This document shows, one piece after another, positions 13,320 to 27,288 of a stretch of DNA of 64,000 bases. The position numbers and the translations under genes are program-made. The DNA comes from Nymphaea colorata (lineage: Eukaryota > Streptophyta > Magnoliopsida > Nymphaeales > Nymphaeaceae). The DNA is taken from assembly GCF_008831285.2 (NCBI RefSeq), contig NC_045139.1, positions 17,466,354 through 17,530,353 of the forward strand, written 5' to 3'. The notes below the pieces were generated by a model. That model did no database searches and had not been told where the DNA came from. It saw only the letters and a program-made list of their open reading frames with translations. Each line of letters begins with the position of its first letter. Within the stretch, counting starts at the first letter, position 1.

Positions 13320-14964
13320 CAATTTCCCTAAAATATTTATATGTGGTTATGTACCTTCAACTTAGCGTGACACCTTATCCCACTGACCCATAAACATAAC
13401 ATGCATGGAATCGAACAACAACCTGACACCGTTAAGCTTAAAGTGTGAATAACGTATGTTCTAAAAAACTGGTAGAAAGATTTTAACATGGTCGTGAAAC
13501 AAGGCCTAGATGTTCGTCCATGGTTGGAACGTTACATTTCACCGAGCCGTGGATCAAATTCAGGTAGATATTGCAACTTGGGATTGACTAGGATTCATGC
13601 CAAAATTTGATCAAAAGTTTATAATTTCATTGATGAAACTTGGTTTTAATCACCATAAAAGACCTGATACGTACAAATACACGTTTATTTATCTATGGGT
13701 GAGCTAAAACAACTACTACCCGAAACAGGGTTAGGGTACTGAGCTGTGTCGATGTCAGTAGTGACAACAGCTTACCCTTAACTTAGATGTTGCTCCTTAT
13801 CATCTCGAGATGCTTGAACATAGTGCCTATAAAAATCAAACTAAAGACCTGCCTCCATCCTAGCCAATTACGTCACTTTTATTTGCATGCATTTTGCACA
13901 CTTGGTGCGGCTGTGAAAACATCCTGCATGATTGGGATTCTGCTATGTAACTGCTGGTTTATGATATCAATTTTTTCACCACCGTATATTTTCATTCTCA
14001 TAATCTGATGTGTTTTTAAGTCATCTTATGTCACTAAAGAGGTGTTTCTCTACCTAAGCTTCCAAGCATATAAAGATGAGCCTCACATTATAACAAACAC
14101 TGCCAATGGCAGCCCACATTTATAGATATTATATTGTAGAAAAATGACATACACACGCATCTAAACATGATACTAAGACAACTCAAGTAAAATTTTCAAT
14201 TTATTTTTGTCAGCAAATACTCAACAACGAGTATTTAATGAATATAGAAATGAAAAAAACAGTTCGCCTAGCGGGAATCACAGTTGATATGATCAACAAT
14301 TCAAACAACTTTCCAACTAATTATCGTTTCAATGTGAAATGTCCACTGAGTTTTTTTATCGTAAAAGATAAAAATGGTTGTCTAACTTGCATCTTTGCAT
14401 GATACATTCGTATTTAAAAGAGTATTAAAAAAAAATTGGGATGGAGCCAAATATCGGCATACAAGATTCACGTTAAAAATACAGTAAGATTTAATTAGAC
14501 AGCCGATTCTTTTTGTGTCCAAGCAAATTTCTCTCTTTTATCTCTCTCGGATCCCAAAATTACGATACATCCAGTGTCACTATGATATAATATTTAATAG
14601 ATATGCCTCAATTAGATGGTAACATATCTCTACTGTTACCAAACCACCTATTATTATTATAAGTTTGTAATTTCAATTAAACATCCAACCAAGTGTTATT
14701 AACAACGCTCTGCATCGAGTTTTATCAATTGAGCCAATACTATCCAAGGTTGATATTTTTATTTTTAAAATAAATCATTTTACAATTATTTTGTAGGTAA
14801 AAAAGACAGAAAAACAAGGTTAAGAGTCGATTTGCAACAGTGCCCCTTGATCGGTAGTCAGCAAACTGATATGGCACCCATAACATGTTACTTATTATTA
14901 AAGGTTTTAATAATAAATAAATGTTGTGAGGTCGTGGGTTCGGTTAGTGCAAACCCGATCCAGA

Positions 14965-15103
14965 TGCGTTCTTCACCACTGTCTCGCTTATGTTGCCGTC
15001 CGCCCCAGGGGTTAGGGTTTCTCCCGAAAGAAAGAGAGCGGGAGGCGTCAAGGGAGCTTCTCTATCTTTCCTGCTTTCCAGGACAATCCGACCAGTCTTT
15101 AAG
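14965..15103 (+). other. probable 5' leader exon of RPS20
   Basis: A GC-rich purine/pyrimidine block ends in AAG|GTAGAT, a good donor, and contains a telo-box. The intron would run from 15104 to the CAG at 16075-16077, and the next exon carries the RPS20 ATG after 21 leader bases. A first leader intron is usual in plant ribosomal protein genes. The left boundary (transcription start) is a guess. Confidence 0.55.
15012..15020 (+). promoter_or_regulatory. telo-box (TTAGGGTTT) in the RPS20 leader
   Basis: TTAGGGTTT is the reverse complement of the telo-box AAACCCTAA, typical of plant translation-machinery genes, and lies at the expected place near the transcription start. Confidence 0.55.
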
Positions 15104-15339
15104 GTAGATCGTTCTTATGCTCGACGAGACTGCGTTGCTAATTTCCGGTTTCTGTTGTGAATATTCAGATTCATATGTTATTGAATTTTGCGTTCCCGTG
15201 AATGAGCTTGGTTAGTCTGATGATCTATCTGAAGAGTTTACAGAATTTATTATGTAAAAGTATTCTATATTAGGTTTTTCAGTTTGCCCATGTTTGACAC
15301 GGGTTTCATTTGTATCTTTAGTCTCTTCAAACCTTACCA

Positions 15340-15365
15340 GAGAGGGAGAGAGAGAGAGAGAGAGA
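15340..15365. repeat. (GA)n microsatellite in the RPS20 leader intron
   Basis: A 26-base AG-rich tract, nearly pure GA dinucleotides, lies 240 bases after the leader donor site. Confidence 0.9.
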
Positions 15366-16098
15366 ATGTTAATGGGGGTACTTTTGAGCAGTTCCCAAGT
15401 CAATCGCTTGAACTAGACAAAGAGATAAGGGGGGTTGATCAAGATTTTCCAGTTTACGGAGGATTTTCTGTTTAAGATCTGTTGCTTCATTGAATATGCC
15501 TTATGGTCTTACAACGTCGTGTTTCCACCATTTCCGCAGCATGGAAGAAGCCGTTGGAACCTGAAATGTTTACAATGTATTTCTGATTATTCTCTATCAT
15601 AGAAAGAAAGCCCGTTAGGAAAAAAAACTACCTTGGTGGATTTTTTTAGGAGGGTGGTGCTAATACATGGCAGTATGCTTGTGTTGTCCCAGAGGCTTCT
15701 GTTGATGGCAATGCAAGAAATTATGTGTAAGCATGCCCTTCACAGTTTTGCATTTAACGGGCTTGAGACTTTATAATGGTCCCTCAAACATGCCTGTTGT
15801 GGTTTTTTTTAAAAAAACTCCTCTTTGGGTTTCTCTTTCTGTCTCTCGTGATACAAAAACTTTATGTTAACCTTTTACATATGTTGTATTTGTGCTTGTT
15901 AGAGAATTTTCTTCTGGCTTATTTTCGTCATGCATGCATGGGTGTAGCATCATAACTAAGCGATACTTGCTTATCGTCATATTTTTGAGTTGCTCACTTC
16001 TGTAGCTATTGCTGCATTGGTTCATTATTCCCCCCCTCTTCTTGGACGAGTTACACAGTGTTCCTTGCCTATTGCAGTGAGAAGAAAGAAAAAGTACG

Positions 16099-18515
<2,417 letters not shown>

Positions 18516-19226
18516 AGCCGATCTTTGAAGAGAGAGTTGCTAGTCTGCTTCTTCTTCTTCTTCCAATTTTGTTTCTCTCCCATGTGGGGGTGAGCTTCCT
18601 TTTGTAGGAATTGGATCCTCTCTCTCTTTATTTGTGTTTAAAAACATTCATGGCAAGTAATATTGTTCTTAGCCTTTGTTTGGATATCAGTTGATGCTTT
18701 AGAATGTTGAAAGACTGAAATGCTTCATGAACTTTGTATCAATGTCTGGAAATATGGAGCTTTTAGATTATTTCGGTTTTCTTCTGTGAAACATTCAGAC
18801 TGGGCGCCCAGGCTGGGGCAGTTAAATAGTTAAAACAAAAATAATTTAAAACCCTAACCTTTTTCTTTCCTTTTTTCTTCTCAGCACCATGCCACATCAG
18901 GCTTCTCTCTCGCTCAGATTCATTACTGGGGTGAATTTACTTCTTCTTGGATGCTTGATTATTTTCAAAAATTCACTCTAATTTTGGGTTGATGAATGTT
19001 TTATATAATATGTTATTGCTGGAAAGTTGGCGATTAATGGTGACAGAAAACATATGTTACATATTGTTAATTGTGATATAAGTTTATCGATTAATCGAAA
19101 TATATAATCTGGCAGGATTGCCACGAAAAGCATATATTGTTTATATGTATAACACATTTCAATTTTCTAGTGATCACATACATTTCCTGTGACAATATAA
19201 ACATTCCTACTAAGGTATTAACATTT

Positions 19227-19228
<2 letters not shown>

Positions 19229-19259
<31 letters not shown>
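19229..19259. repeat. (TA)n microsatellite
   Basis: About 30 bases of uninterrupted TA dinucleotides. Confidence 0.95.
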
Positions 19260-19261
<2 letters not shown>

Positions 19262-20560
19262 CAACAATATATTGTAACACATATGTTGCCTGTGACAATA
19301 TTTGATCAACAAGATTTTTGGGATAGTGTATGTCGTGCACTATATCACAATTATATTTTCTATGACAAATATTAAACGGCATTTTTTTGCCAACAATTTC
19401 ACTAGGGCCAAGCGTCGGGCTGACCGAGGCTGGACAAACTTGGATTGGCCAGGCTCGAAGCTCTTGTTGGCAGCCTAAGCCTAACCCGCTTAGTTATCAG
19501 GTCTGGCCTGACCGCCAGTTTCATGCTTGTTGAGTATTTGGTTTGATGCTCACCTTGATTTAAGACTCTTAATATATATATTTTTAAAAATATCATAGAA
19601 ACCTTTGGCCACACAGTGAGGGAAGGTGAGAGGGAGGGAGCTTATAGCTACGGTGACCAACGGCGGTGAGGCATTGAAGGGTAATTGCGAACTGGTCCGG
19701 CACCGGTGATGTTGACGGTGATAACATCACGGGGTCCTTCAGAAAAGCATGGAGCGGTGGAGAAGAGGCTTCGTTGTTGGAAGGGCGAGTGAGTTCGGTG
19801 CAGCTTCCTCCCTGTTGACAACCAAAGAACATTGTATTCCTCATGCACAATATAGGCGCATTTCAGTCCTCGTAAATCAGTGATAAAGCCTCATCTAATC
19901 CCTCATGTATATGCCAAATCTCTTCTTTTTGAACATCAGAACTAAATAAATGAAGCTCATGGAGATAATCTTTTATCTTCTAATGCATGTCGGATGAATC
20001 AAATGATAAGCACTTGGTTATAATTACCTTAAAGAATGAATCTCATAGTTCAATTGAAGTTGGTAAATCATGATAAGCACCTGTTTGATGGTTCCAACAT
20101 GTGAGATAATTGGATCCACAGAAAGAGAAAAAAGGGAGTGCCATGGAACAGTAAAAAACGAGAGGAACTGTGTAATAAGTGAATGACTGCAGAGAATCGG
20201 AAACTTCAGGATCTCCAGTTTCATGTAATAGAAACGTGTACAAGTTCTGGAAATCCTAGTTTCACTGAGTCTTTGAACCGTTGCTTTGATTCTTTGATAT
20301 TTAGAAGCCCATCTGTTTGAATACAGCATTTTGTAAGAAAAACAAGGAGCCAGAATCTCGAGTGGAGAAGATCGAAAGAATGAAAAGACTAGAAATCAGA
20401 ACTTGATGAAGTTCCTGCAGTATCTCTGCCATGAATCTCCACCGCGTTCTTGATTAACATCAGAAAGCCTACGCTCGCTATGATTCACAGATATTCGAGT
20501 TACTGGGCCAGGAAGCAGTCGGGGTCAGGACGATTGGTAAGTAACTCCTGGTTAAGATTC

Positions 20561-20578
20561 CTTCTGTTCGAACAGAAG
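20561..20578. repeat. 18-base perfect palindrome CTTCTGTTCGAACAGAAG
   Basis: The sequence equals its own reverse complement. The related half-site GAACAGAAG recurs near 20631-20639. No gene is adjacent, so a role is unproven. Confidence 0.8.
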
Positions 20579-21665
20579 CAGAATTGAACCAGACCAGACG
20601 AATGTAGATTCCGCGGTTCAGTCAACTTGAACAGAAGGAAGCTCTACATCATGTTCTAAGATCGACCTTATATTCCTGTCCGTTCTCATTTCTGGTCGAT
20701 GTTCATACTGGTGAACGTTCGTCACCAAGAAGGAAGGAGATAAAATCTCTTTTTAACATTATGACTTGCTTGTCATCTCTTACAGAAATGCATATCACAT
20801 CACCTGCTGAGTGATTGCATCTCCATGAAACGGGAACAGAAAAGTTTGCTAGCACCTTCTCGATCACTGTCGTTGAAGATTAATCAATTATTCCAGAGAA
20901 ATTGCAGTACTTAATTTAATAAGCTGCAATTTAGCGCTTACTTTGTTGATGGTCATGAAAACGTCAAAGTTGAGAATTCAGAAAGATGAATTTTTATATG
21001 AAAGCAAAGTTGGAAGGTCTATTGTTATAAAGTCAGCCACGTTAATTGCTTCTACTAGATCAAATTTAATATTAATGTTTAAACTTTACTTAAGCTTTTT
21101 TTGGATCAAAATGCTACTGAGAGTCTTGACTAAGTTATGTACATTTTGTGTGCGTGTGTGGCCATAGTAGTAAATCATGTCTTGCTTTAATTTTACTTCC
21201 TCTGTTGTTGCTTTTACAGATCTAAGTGCCTAGATGAATGTAAAACATTTAAATTTACAAACTTAGAAACTGAAAATGAAAATTTGGATTTCGTAAGATT
21301 TTCAAAAGTAATGAAACCTTAGCTTGTTTACTTCTAAATTTAATTAAAACATAGATTCATGATTGTTTTGTTCCTGTCCTTCGAATATTTGCATCCATCT
21401 ATCCAGAAAATTTTACTAAGAAATCTTAGAACATCATAAACTATCCCGGAGAGGCTGACTCGGGGGGCATAATTTAAATATTTTTGCCTCCCCAGGACCC
21501 CAAGTAACTTTAAGGGTCCTTTACGATATCTAAAAAATCGTAACTTCCATTCTTGTTTCTTACTTAGTCTACTCTTTGTTTAATTTCTTCTTCAAAATTT
21601 AATGTAAGAGAGAGAAGTTGTCAGCATGGGCCTAGCAATAAGTTGTCAGATTTAATCTTTACAAA

Positions 21666-21691
21666 TTATATATATATATATATATATATAT
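21666..21691. repeat. (TA)n microsatellite upstream of the GMD gene
   Basis: About 26 bases of TA dinucleotides about 180 bases before the GMD TATA box. Confidence 0.95.
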
Positions 21692-21771
21692 TATGGTTTC
21701 CTATTGTGGAGTCTAAGTGTAAGAGAGATTATAGTTTATTTAAAAATGCAACTGAGGAGTCGATTCTAAGC

Positions 21772-21790
21772 GAGGGAGAGAGAGAGAGAG
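21772..21790. repeat. (GA)n tract in the GMD promoter
   Basis: A GAGA-type tract lies about 60 bases upstream of the TATA box. GA repeats are common in plant core promoters and are bound by BPC/GAGA-binding proteins in known cases; binding here is inference. Confidence 0.7.
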
Positions 21791-21847
21791 ATTATAATTC
21801 ATAAGGAGGAAAGCGTGGATCCCCATTTTTAGAGAGAGAGTCGCGGG

Positions 21848-21855
21848 TATAAATA
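21848..21855 (+). promoter_or_regulatory. TATA box (TATAAATA) of the GMD gene
   Basis: A canonical TATAAATA lies 107 bases before the ATG at 21955, which predicts a transcription start near 21880 and a leader of about 75 bases. Confidence 0.7.
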
Positions 21856-21954
21856 GGGCAAGACCTCGTTTACCAGATCTCGTAGCAAAGCAACTTGTAA
21901 TTTGAGCAGAAAGCTCCCCATTTGCCAGATCCCATCTGCCGGAGTGAGAGAGAG

Positions 21955-23076
21955 ATGGCGTCTAACGGGACGAGCAAGGCCTCCGCCCCATCAACGCCAG
22001 CGGCCGCGGAGGATTCCGATTCCAGCAAATGGTCCGGTCAGGTGGCCATGATAACGGGGATCACCGGCCAGGACGGCTCCTACCTGACGGAGCTGCTGCT
22101 GAGCAAGGGCTACGAGGTGCACGGCCTCATTCGCCGCTGCTCCAACTACAATACGCAGCGCCTCAACCACATCTACATCGACCCCCACAACGCCGACAAA
22201 GCCCGCATGCGCCTTCACTACGCCGACCTCACCGACGCCTCCTCCCTCCGCCGCTGGGTAGACACAATCCGCCCTGACGAGGTGTACAACCTCGCCGCCC
22301 AGTCCCACGTCGCCGTCTCCTTCGAGAACCCTGACTACACCGCCGATGTCGTCGCCACCGGCGCCCTCCGCCTCCTGGAGGCTGTCCGCGCCCACATCGT
22401 CGCCACCGGCCGCTCCGTCCGCTACTACCAGGCTGGATCCTCCGAAATGTTCGGTTCTACTCCTCCTCCACAATCGGAGACCACCCCTTTCCACCCCCGC
22501 TCGCCTTATGCTGCCTCCAAGGTCGCCGCCCATTGGTACACCGTCAACTACCGGGAGGCCTACGGTCTTTTCGCCGTCAACGGCATCCTCTTCAACCACG
22601 AGAGCCCCCGCCGTGGCGAGAACTTCGTCACCAGGAAGATCACGCGCGCCGTCGGCCGGATCAAGGAAGGTCTCCAGAAGCGTGTGTTCCTCGGCAACCT
22701 CAAGGCCTCCCGCGACTGGGGCTTCGCCGGCGATTACGTCGAGGCCATGTGGCTCATGCTTCAGCAGGAACGACCCGACGACTACGTGGTCGCCACGGAA
22801 GAGTCGCACACCGTCGAGGAATTCCTGGAGGTCGCGTTTGGCTACGTCGGGCTCAATTGGCGCGACCATGTGGAGATCGACCAGAGGTACTTCCGCCCTG
22901 CGGAGGTCGACAACCTCAAGGGCGACGCCAGCAAGGCCCGACGAGAACTTGGGTGGAAGCCCAAAGTTGGATTCGTTGAGCTCGTGAAGAAGATGGTAGA
23001 CGAAGATTGGGAGCTTGCCAAGAGGGAGAGGGTCCTCGTTGATGCTGGATACATTGACGCCCAGCAGCAGCCGTGA
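21955..23076 (+). CDS. GMD: GDP-mannose 4,6-dehydratase
   Basis: A single uninterrupted exon encodes 373 residues, the same length as Arabidopsis MUR1. The enzyme converts GDP-D-mannose to GDP-4-keto-6-deoxy-D-mannose with NADP+, the first committed step to GDP-L-fucose, in the cytosol. It is an extended short-chain dehydrogenase: the dinucleotide motif GITGQDG spans residues 35-41; GSSE at 161-164 supplies catalytic Ser and Glu; Tyr185 and Lys189 form the YxxxK motif in [22 protein letters not shown] follows in the nucleotide-sugar part, and an [14 protein letters not shown] segment fits the C-terminal half. The first 25 residues are a variable Ala/Ser/Thr-rich leader. The start is the ATG after GTGAGAGAGAG; no earlier in-frame ATG exists. 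The gene is GC-rich against an AT-rich background and intronless, as plant GMD genes are. The product is a close match with no missing residue. Confidence 0.97.
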   Translation: MASNGTSKASAPSTPAAAEDSDSSKWSGQVAMITGITGQDGSYLTELLLSKGYEVHGLIRRCSNYNTQRLNHIYIDPHNADKARMRLHYADLTDASSLRRWVDTIRPDEVYNLAAQSHVAVSFENPDYTADVVATGALRLLEAVRAHIVATGRSVRYYQAGSSEMFGSTPPPQSETTPFHPRSPYAASKVAAHWYTVNYREAYGLFAVNGILFNHESPRRGENFVTRKITRAVGRIKEGLQKRVFLGNLKASRDWGFAGDYVEAMWLMLQQERPDDYVVATEESHTVEEFLEVAFGYVGLNWRDHVEIDQRYFRPAEVDNLKGDASKARRELGWKPKVGFVELVKKMVDEDWELAKRERVLVDAGYIDAQQQP

Positions 23077-25253
23077 TCTCGCCACTGCCGCCCCCAATTC
23101 TCTTGGCCTGAATGCTTGCATGTAGGCGTTCCTTGCTCTCTGCATTTCGGACGCGATTTGGGGGCATTACGTTATCTTCTGTTGACAATTCGTAATCGAG
23201 GAAGAGAACAAGTTGGTCTAGTTGTTGTTGGATCTTATTGACAGACGTACTTTTTTCGGTTTTCGTTTTGGTTGGTGATGGATAGTTGCACGAGAAAAAC
23301 AATGGTAATTATTTAGATCTCAGGGAATCTTGAAGTCATCTGGTACGTTGCTGACCGGATCTGATGTTGGGCTTTCCGATTTTCTCTACATTATCTTTTC
23401 TCTTGAATTGTATTCTTCCTGGTCTAATCTGAACTGGGTTGGACCTGTTGTTTTCTTCTTTCTTTCTTCTTTCTGCTCTTGTTGGTAAAGCGTCGGTGGT
23501 GGAACTTTCATTTGTCATAGATATCTTCTAGTGAAGTTTTATAATTTTAAATTACTGAATCGAGGATAGGTTGCTTCTAGTGAAGTTATATAATTTTTAT
23601 TTACTGTATCGAGGATTCTGTCTTGGGGATGATTGGGCAGAAGGAATTGCAGTTTCAGGGGAAATGGGTTTGTGTTACAGAATCCTTTTGTTAAAAATAT
23701 AGTTGGAAATAAAATTCGAATTTTTTTCTTGGTTCAGGTTGTTCTTGCTGATTTCTCTACATAGCTGCATTCTCTACGTTGTTTGCATCAAGCATGTGGT
23801 TTGTGTATTTCAAGATGTGGGTTTCCCAAATTGACTTATCTCTTCCAGGAAAAGCTTGAAAATCAACTCTTATCAGACATACAGATGATACTTGGTCACG
23901 ATCTTCTTTTAATTTAAAATGTGAAGTTCCGATCTGTTCTTCGTCAATCAATTCTTTGTTATTACATTAAATCCATAAATTGTTTATAGTCTCCAATTCT
24001 CGGTTGGTTATCAGAGTGACACTTGCTTTTTACTAAATAGAAGATGCAAAATATCTCACATTGTCGAGTTGTAAGCGCGTTGGTCCCCTGCTACTTTACG
24101 TTTTGCTTCCTTTTTTGATCTTCAAGTCTCTCTCTCCCTTTGATCTTTATCCGCCTTATTTTGTCCATGTCATTAAAGAAAGGAGGCTACCATTTTTTAC
24201 GTTTGTATTTCTTCGACTTGAGCTTACTGTAAAACTCACGGCGCTTCGTGCTCAACTTTCGCAAACAGAAACTGGTACCTTCCACTTATGTTCTGTGTCA
24301 TGTGAAAATCTGATCTGTAAGCGTCCAGTTTAACTTTTGGTTCATAACTCTTGCGCTTTGTTTTACTAACATGACTACCATAGAATTCAGAATTTTCTCT
24401 TCCATTAACCGCGTTTCAAACAGCAAGAGTCTAATCGATCTTCAACAGAAGTCTCCTCAGCTTGTTACGATCAATGCTATGGCTATCAATTCACCCAGCA
24501 AAATTCTCATTCTCCAATTGCGTTAAAATGAACCCACTCAAGATGGTTGACCTATCTGTTGCATGGTCCTTGGTTCCTGTAATTGAGCCTCCTGCTTCAC
24601 CTTGAAGAACAGGGAGCCCACATTGAAAAGACAACAGAAAAAAAATGTGTACGAGATCTGGTATGCATGTATCATAAGTTGTTTTCTTAGAAAAGGAGAA
24701 GAAATGTCATTGAGTAGTTGAGTAAGAAACACAAATGGTGCCGACAATCTCGGCCAGTAAAAGGAAAAAACTGTCATTTGAGATTTAGGAGTGACGAATC
24801 CACCGTCGAACTGTGAACATTTCCAGTTTACTAAGTCAAATCATAGTATAAAATATAAGTTTAAAAAATACACCTTGTTTCTAAATAAATGGTCATGATA
24901 CTATGTTAATTTCAAATCTGGGGGCACGATTATTCCTGTTGAAAGGTTTTCTTAAGCATGGTTGCCGAAGCGATTATTTAAGGCGAAACTTGCTTTCTTT
25001 CAAAAGAATGTTTGAGGTCGAAAGTTATGCATTCCTTAATAAGAGGAAGTTTGGGAGAACTACTCATTTGTGAGAACCCAGTTTCTTTCATGAAAATCTT
25101 ACAGAAAAATTCTCAAAACGAAAACATAATTAAGTTTGAAATATATTTCATTTCACCGCTTCTTTTATGTATTATCTGGAGTGCAGATGGACAGGAGGTC
25201 CTCAAGGCGTGAGATATCTGGGCCAGATGCAGAAGAGAGCATGAGAAGGAGAG

Positions 25254-25800
25254 CTGGCGTTCAAATATTTGGATTCTTCAAGCTCTGAAGAAGGGCTGCT
25301 GGTATTCATACCTGGCTTGTCATGGGCAGCTCCCGACGCTGGATAGACTCCAGAAACATGGGATTTTTCTAGCTAACATGCGTCTTTTTTTGCAGAAAAG
25401 CGCAGGAGACTAATAGACACCTTATCATTGAGTGCAGGATCACCAAGGACGTATGGAGGTGGATCAACTCAAACTTTGGATTTGATAGAACACCCCAAAG
25501 GAACATTATTTTTTAGTTCAAGAGGTGGATGACTATCCAACGTGAGTGGAGCTGAAATTCCTTGAATTTTCATAGGGACTATGGGTGATATTTTCATGTG
25601 TCCTCCACAAACGTTGCCTTCGTTCGGAGGATTAGGCAATAGTTGGAAGGGAAGAGAGAGTGGCATGAAAGCAATACTGTTCTGCAGCATGTTCTTGATC
25701 ATATGCGAGTGAAGAGTGGAGACACTATAGTGGATGTTGGGCTTTTTGTACAGGATCATATGGATACTTCTAACGATGTTTTTCTGCACTTTGATTGTTG
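25254..25800 (+). mobile_element. decayed LINE (non-LTR retrotransposon) relic with zf-RVT domain
   Basis: One plus-strand frame from 25278 reads WILQALKKGCWYSYLACHGQ and continues into a TLDRLQKHGIFLAN stretch. After a frame shift near 25410 a second frame reads HLIIECRITKDVWRWINSNF before a stop at 25514. This W..L..G.LPT.DRL / H....C...K.VW pattern is the zinc-binding domain that follows reverse transcriptase in plant LINEs. Several stops and at least one frame shift show it is dead. No reverse transcriptase or endonuclease core was found nearby, so it is a 3' end fragment, which fits the 5' truncation common in LINE insertions. Confidence 0.75.
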
Positions 25801-27264
25801 ATTATGGTTTGGTTGTTTAGTCTTAGAAGAGTTGAGTCAACTCTTGGTGAATCATACTGTGAAGATTGGTAATTTTGTGTAATACCAATTTTTCCTTTCT
25901 TTTGTACATCATATTTGTGATTAATAAAGGTCGGGGGCCTATCCCCCAGCAAGCTGTTACTGCAACATACTCGATTCCTTGTTGCTGTGCTCCCTCCCTC
26001 CCTCTCATCATTTTGGCTTGTATTCTGCTTTGCTCTTGTAGTGATTTCAGGGGTGTGTGTCTGTCTTGTTTCATACTGCATTGCATCTTCTTCTCCATGA
26101 TATGCATCTTGGTAACTACGGTATTCAAGTTTGAAACGCGTAACGTGTGGTGCAAAACAAGCTAAACTTGGCAGCTTCACAAGACCAATAGAGCACCCAT
26201 AAAGCATAGCTATATGATGGGTTATCTTTAGCTTTTGACATCTCAAACAAACCATTTTTGAGGAGAGAAATTTAGCCTTGCTGGTTAACTTACTGTACTT
26301 ACTGTTAGCTACTCAACAACAAGGTCAAAACATGGTCGCAGGTAAAAGTGTTCAATCAATACCATCATATCTTCCATTCCAGAAGCAGTTTATCTGAGAT
26401 TGGGAACAGTCAATGCCAACTTGAAGTTGGTTTTTCTCAAACCGTTTGGTCACCCATCAAAGATTTGGATTTGGATCTCTCTATCAGGTCGTACATTGGA
26501 AACGTGTTTAAATGGACTTAGAACTTAGACTAGGTTTTCCAGATATGAATGCAGTTAACCGGATTTGATGTACATTTAGGACAATCGGCAGGCCCATCAA
26601 AGATTTGGATTTGAATTTTGGTTCTATCAGGTTGTACATTATAAATTGATTCAAACTCAGTTTAGGCTTTCCCCGGTTGAACAAGTGAATCATATTTTGA
26701 AGGGTATATCTATCTGACTACTGACACTGCAAATGGACTTGAATTCAGATTGATTTCCTGAAATGAGTGAAGTGAATGAGAGTTGTTTGTATTTGTCCCC
26801 TTCCAATCTAAACTACTAAACTTGACTCAGATGCTTCAATATTTATAATATTGATTAAAAGATCAGCCATGACTGCACTGATTACGACAGACAAGCTAAA
26901 CAAGTGAGAGAAAGTTTTGCCGTTCCCTTGACGGTAAACCCCCACCGCCAATGGCTTACAAAGACAACATCAAGAGAAAATGATCCAGCAACAAAATGGT
27001 AAGATCAAAACTTGATCAAAGATTGAAAGGTCATGGTCTGTGGGTATGGAAGGTTAAACAAATACCACCTTGTCTCCCGTTTAATTTTCTCTGGCGTTTG
27101 GATTAAAAAAAAGATGGCAGCTTCTAAGGAAAACAATCGTGCAAGCGACTACAGAGCGCACAGGTGGTGCATGCAACAGACATGCTTGGAAGAAAAAAAA
27201 GAAAGGGATTGCGGTGTTTTAAAGTTTTTTTTATAAAGGACTGTACTTTTTTAAACTCTTAACT

Positions 27265-27288
27265 TTATATATATATATATATATATAA
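27265..27288. repeat. (TA)n microsatellite
   Basis: About 24 bases of TA dinucleotides. Confidence 0.95.

Larger units (their letters stand above)
11760..14960. other. intergenic, no gene seen
   Basis: Between the CCCH-like gene's promoter and the RPS20 leader the sequence is AT-rich with no codon structure. A GC-rich patch at 11790-11960 produces overlapping open frames on both strands that look like composition artefacts. The only clear structure is the fold-back element at 13165-13319. Confidence 0.6.
18516..21840. other. RPS20 3' region and intergenic DNA
   Basis: The first 250 bases are probably RPS20 3' UTR. Beyond that no gene is supported. An AAACCCTAA telo-box at 18849-18857 is followed by a pyrimidine tract and an ATG at 18890 that opens only a short frame. 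Other contents are a (TA)n tract (19229-19259), a GC-richer patch (19400-19520) with repeated GGCTGACCGAGGCT-like words, and an 18-base perfect palindrome (20561-20578). Confidence 0.55.

Noticed and set aside
14930-14975. tRNA-like GGTTCGGTTAGTGCAAACCC stretch
   Set aside because: Resembles a T-arm but no acceptor stem, D-arm or anticodon arm can be folded around it.
21991-23145. 384-codon open frame antisense to the GMD gene
   Set aside because: It mirrors the codons of a strongly GC-biased exon. Stop codons are rare on the opposite strand for that reason, and the product is low-complexity (Val/Gly/Asp/Glu repeats) with no family.
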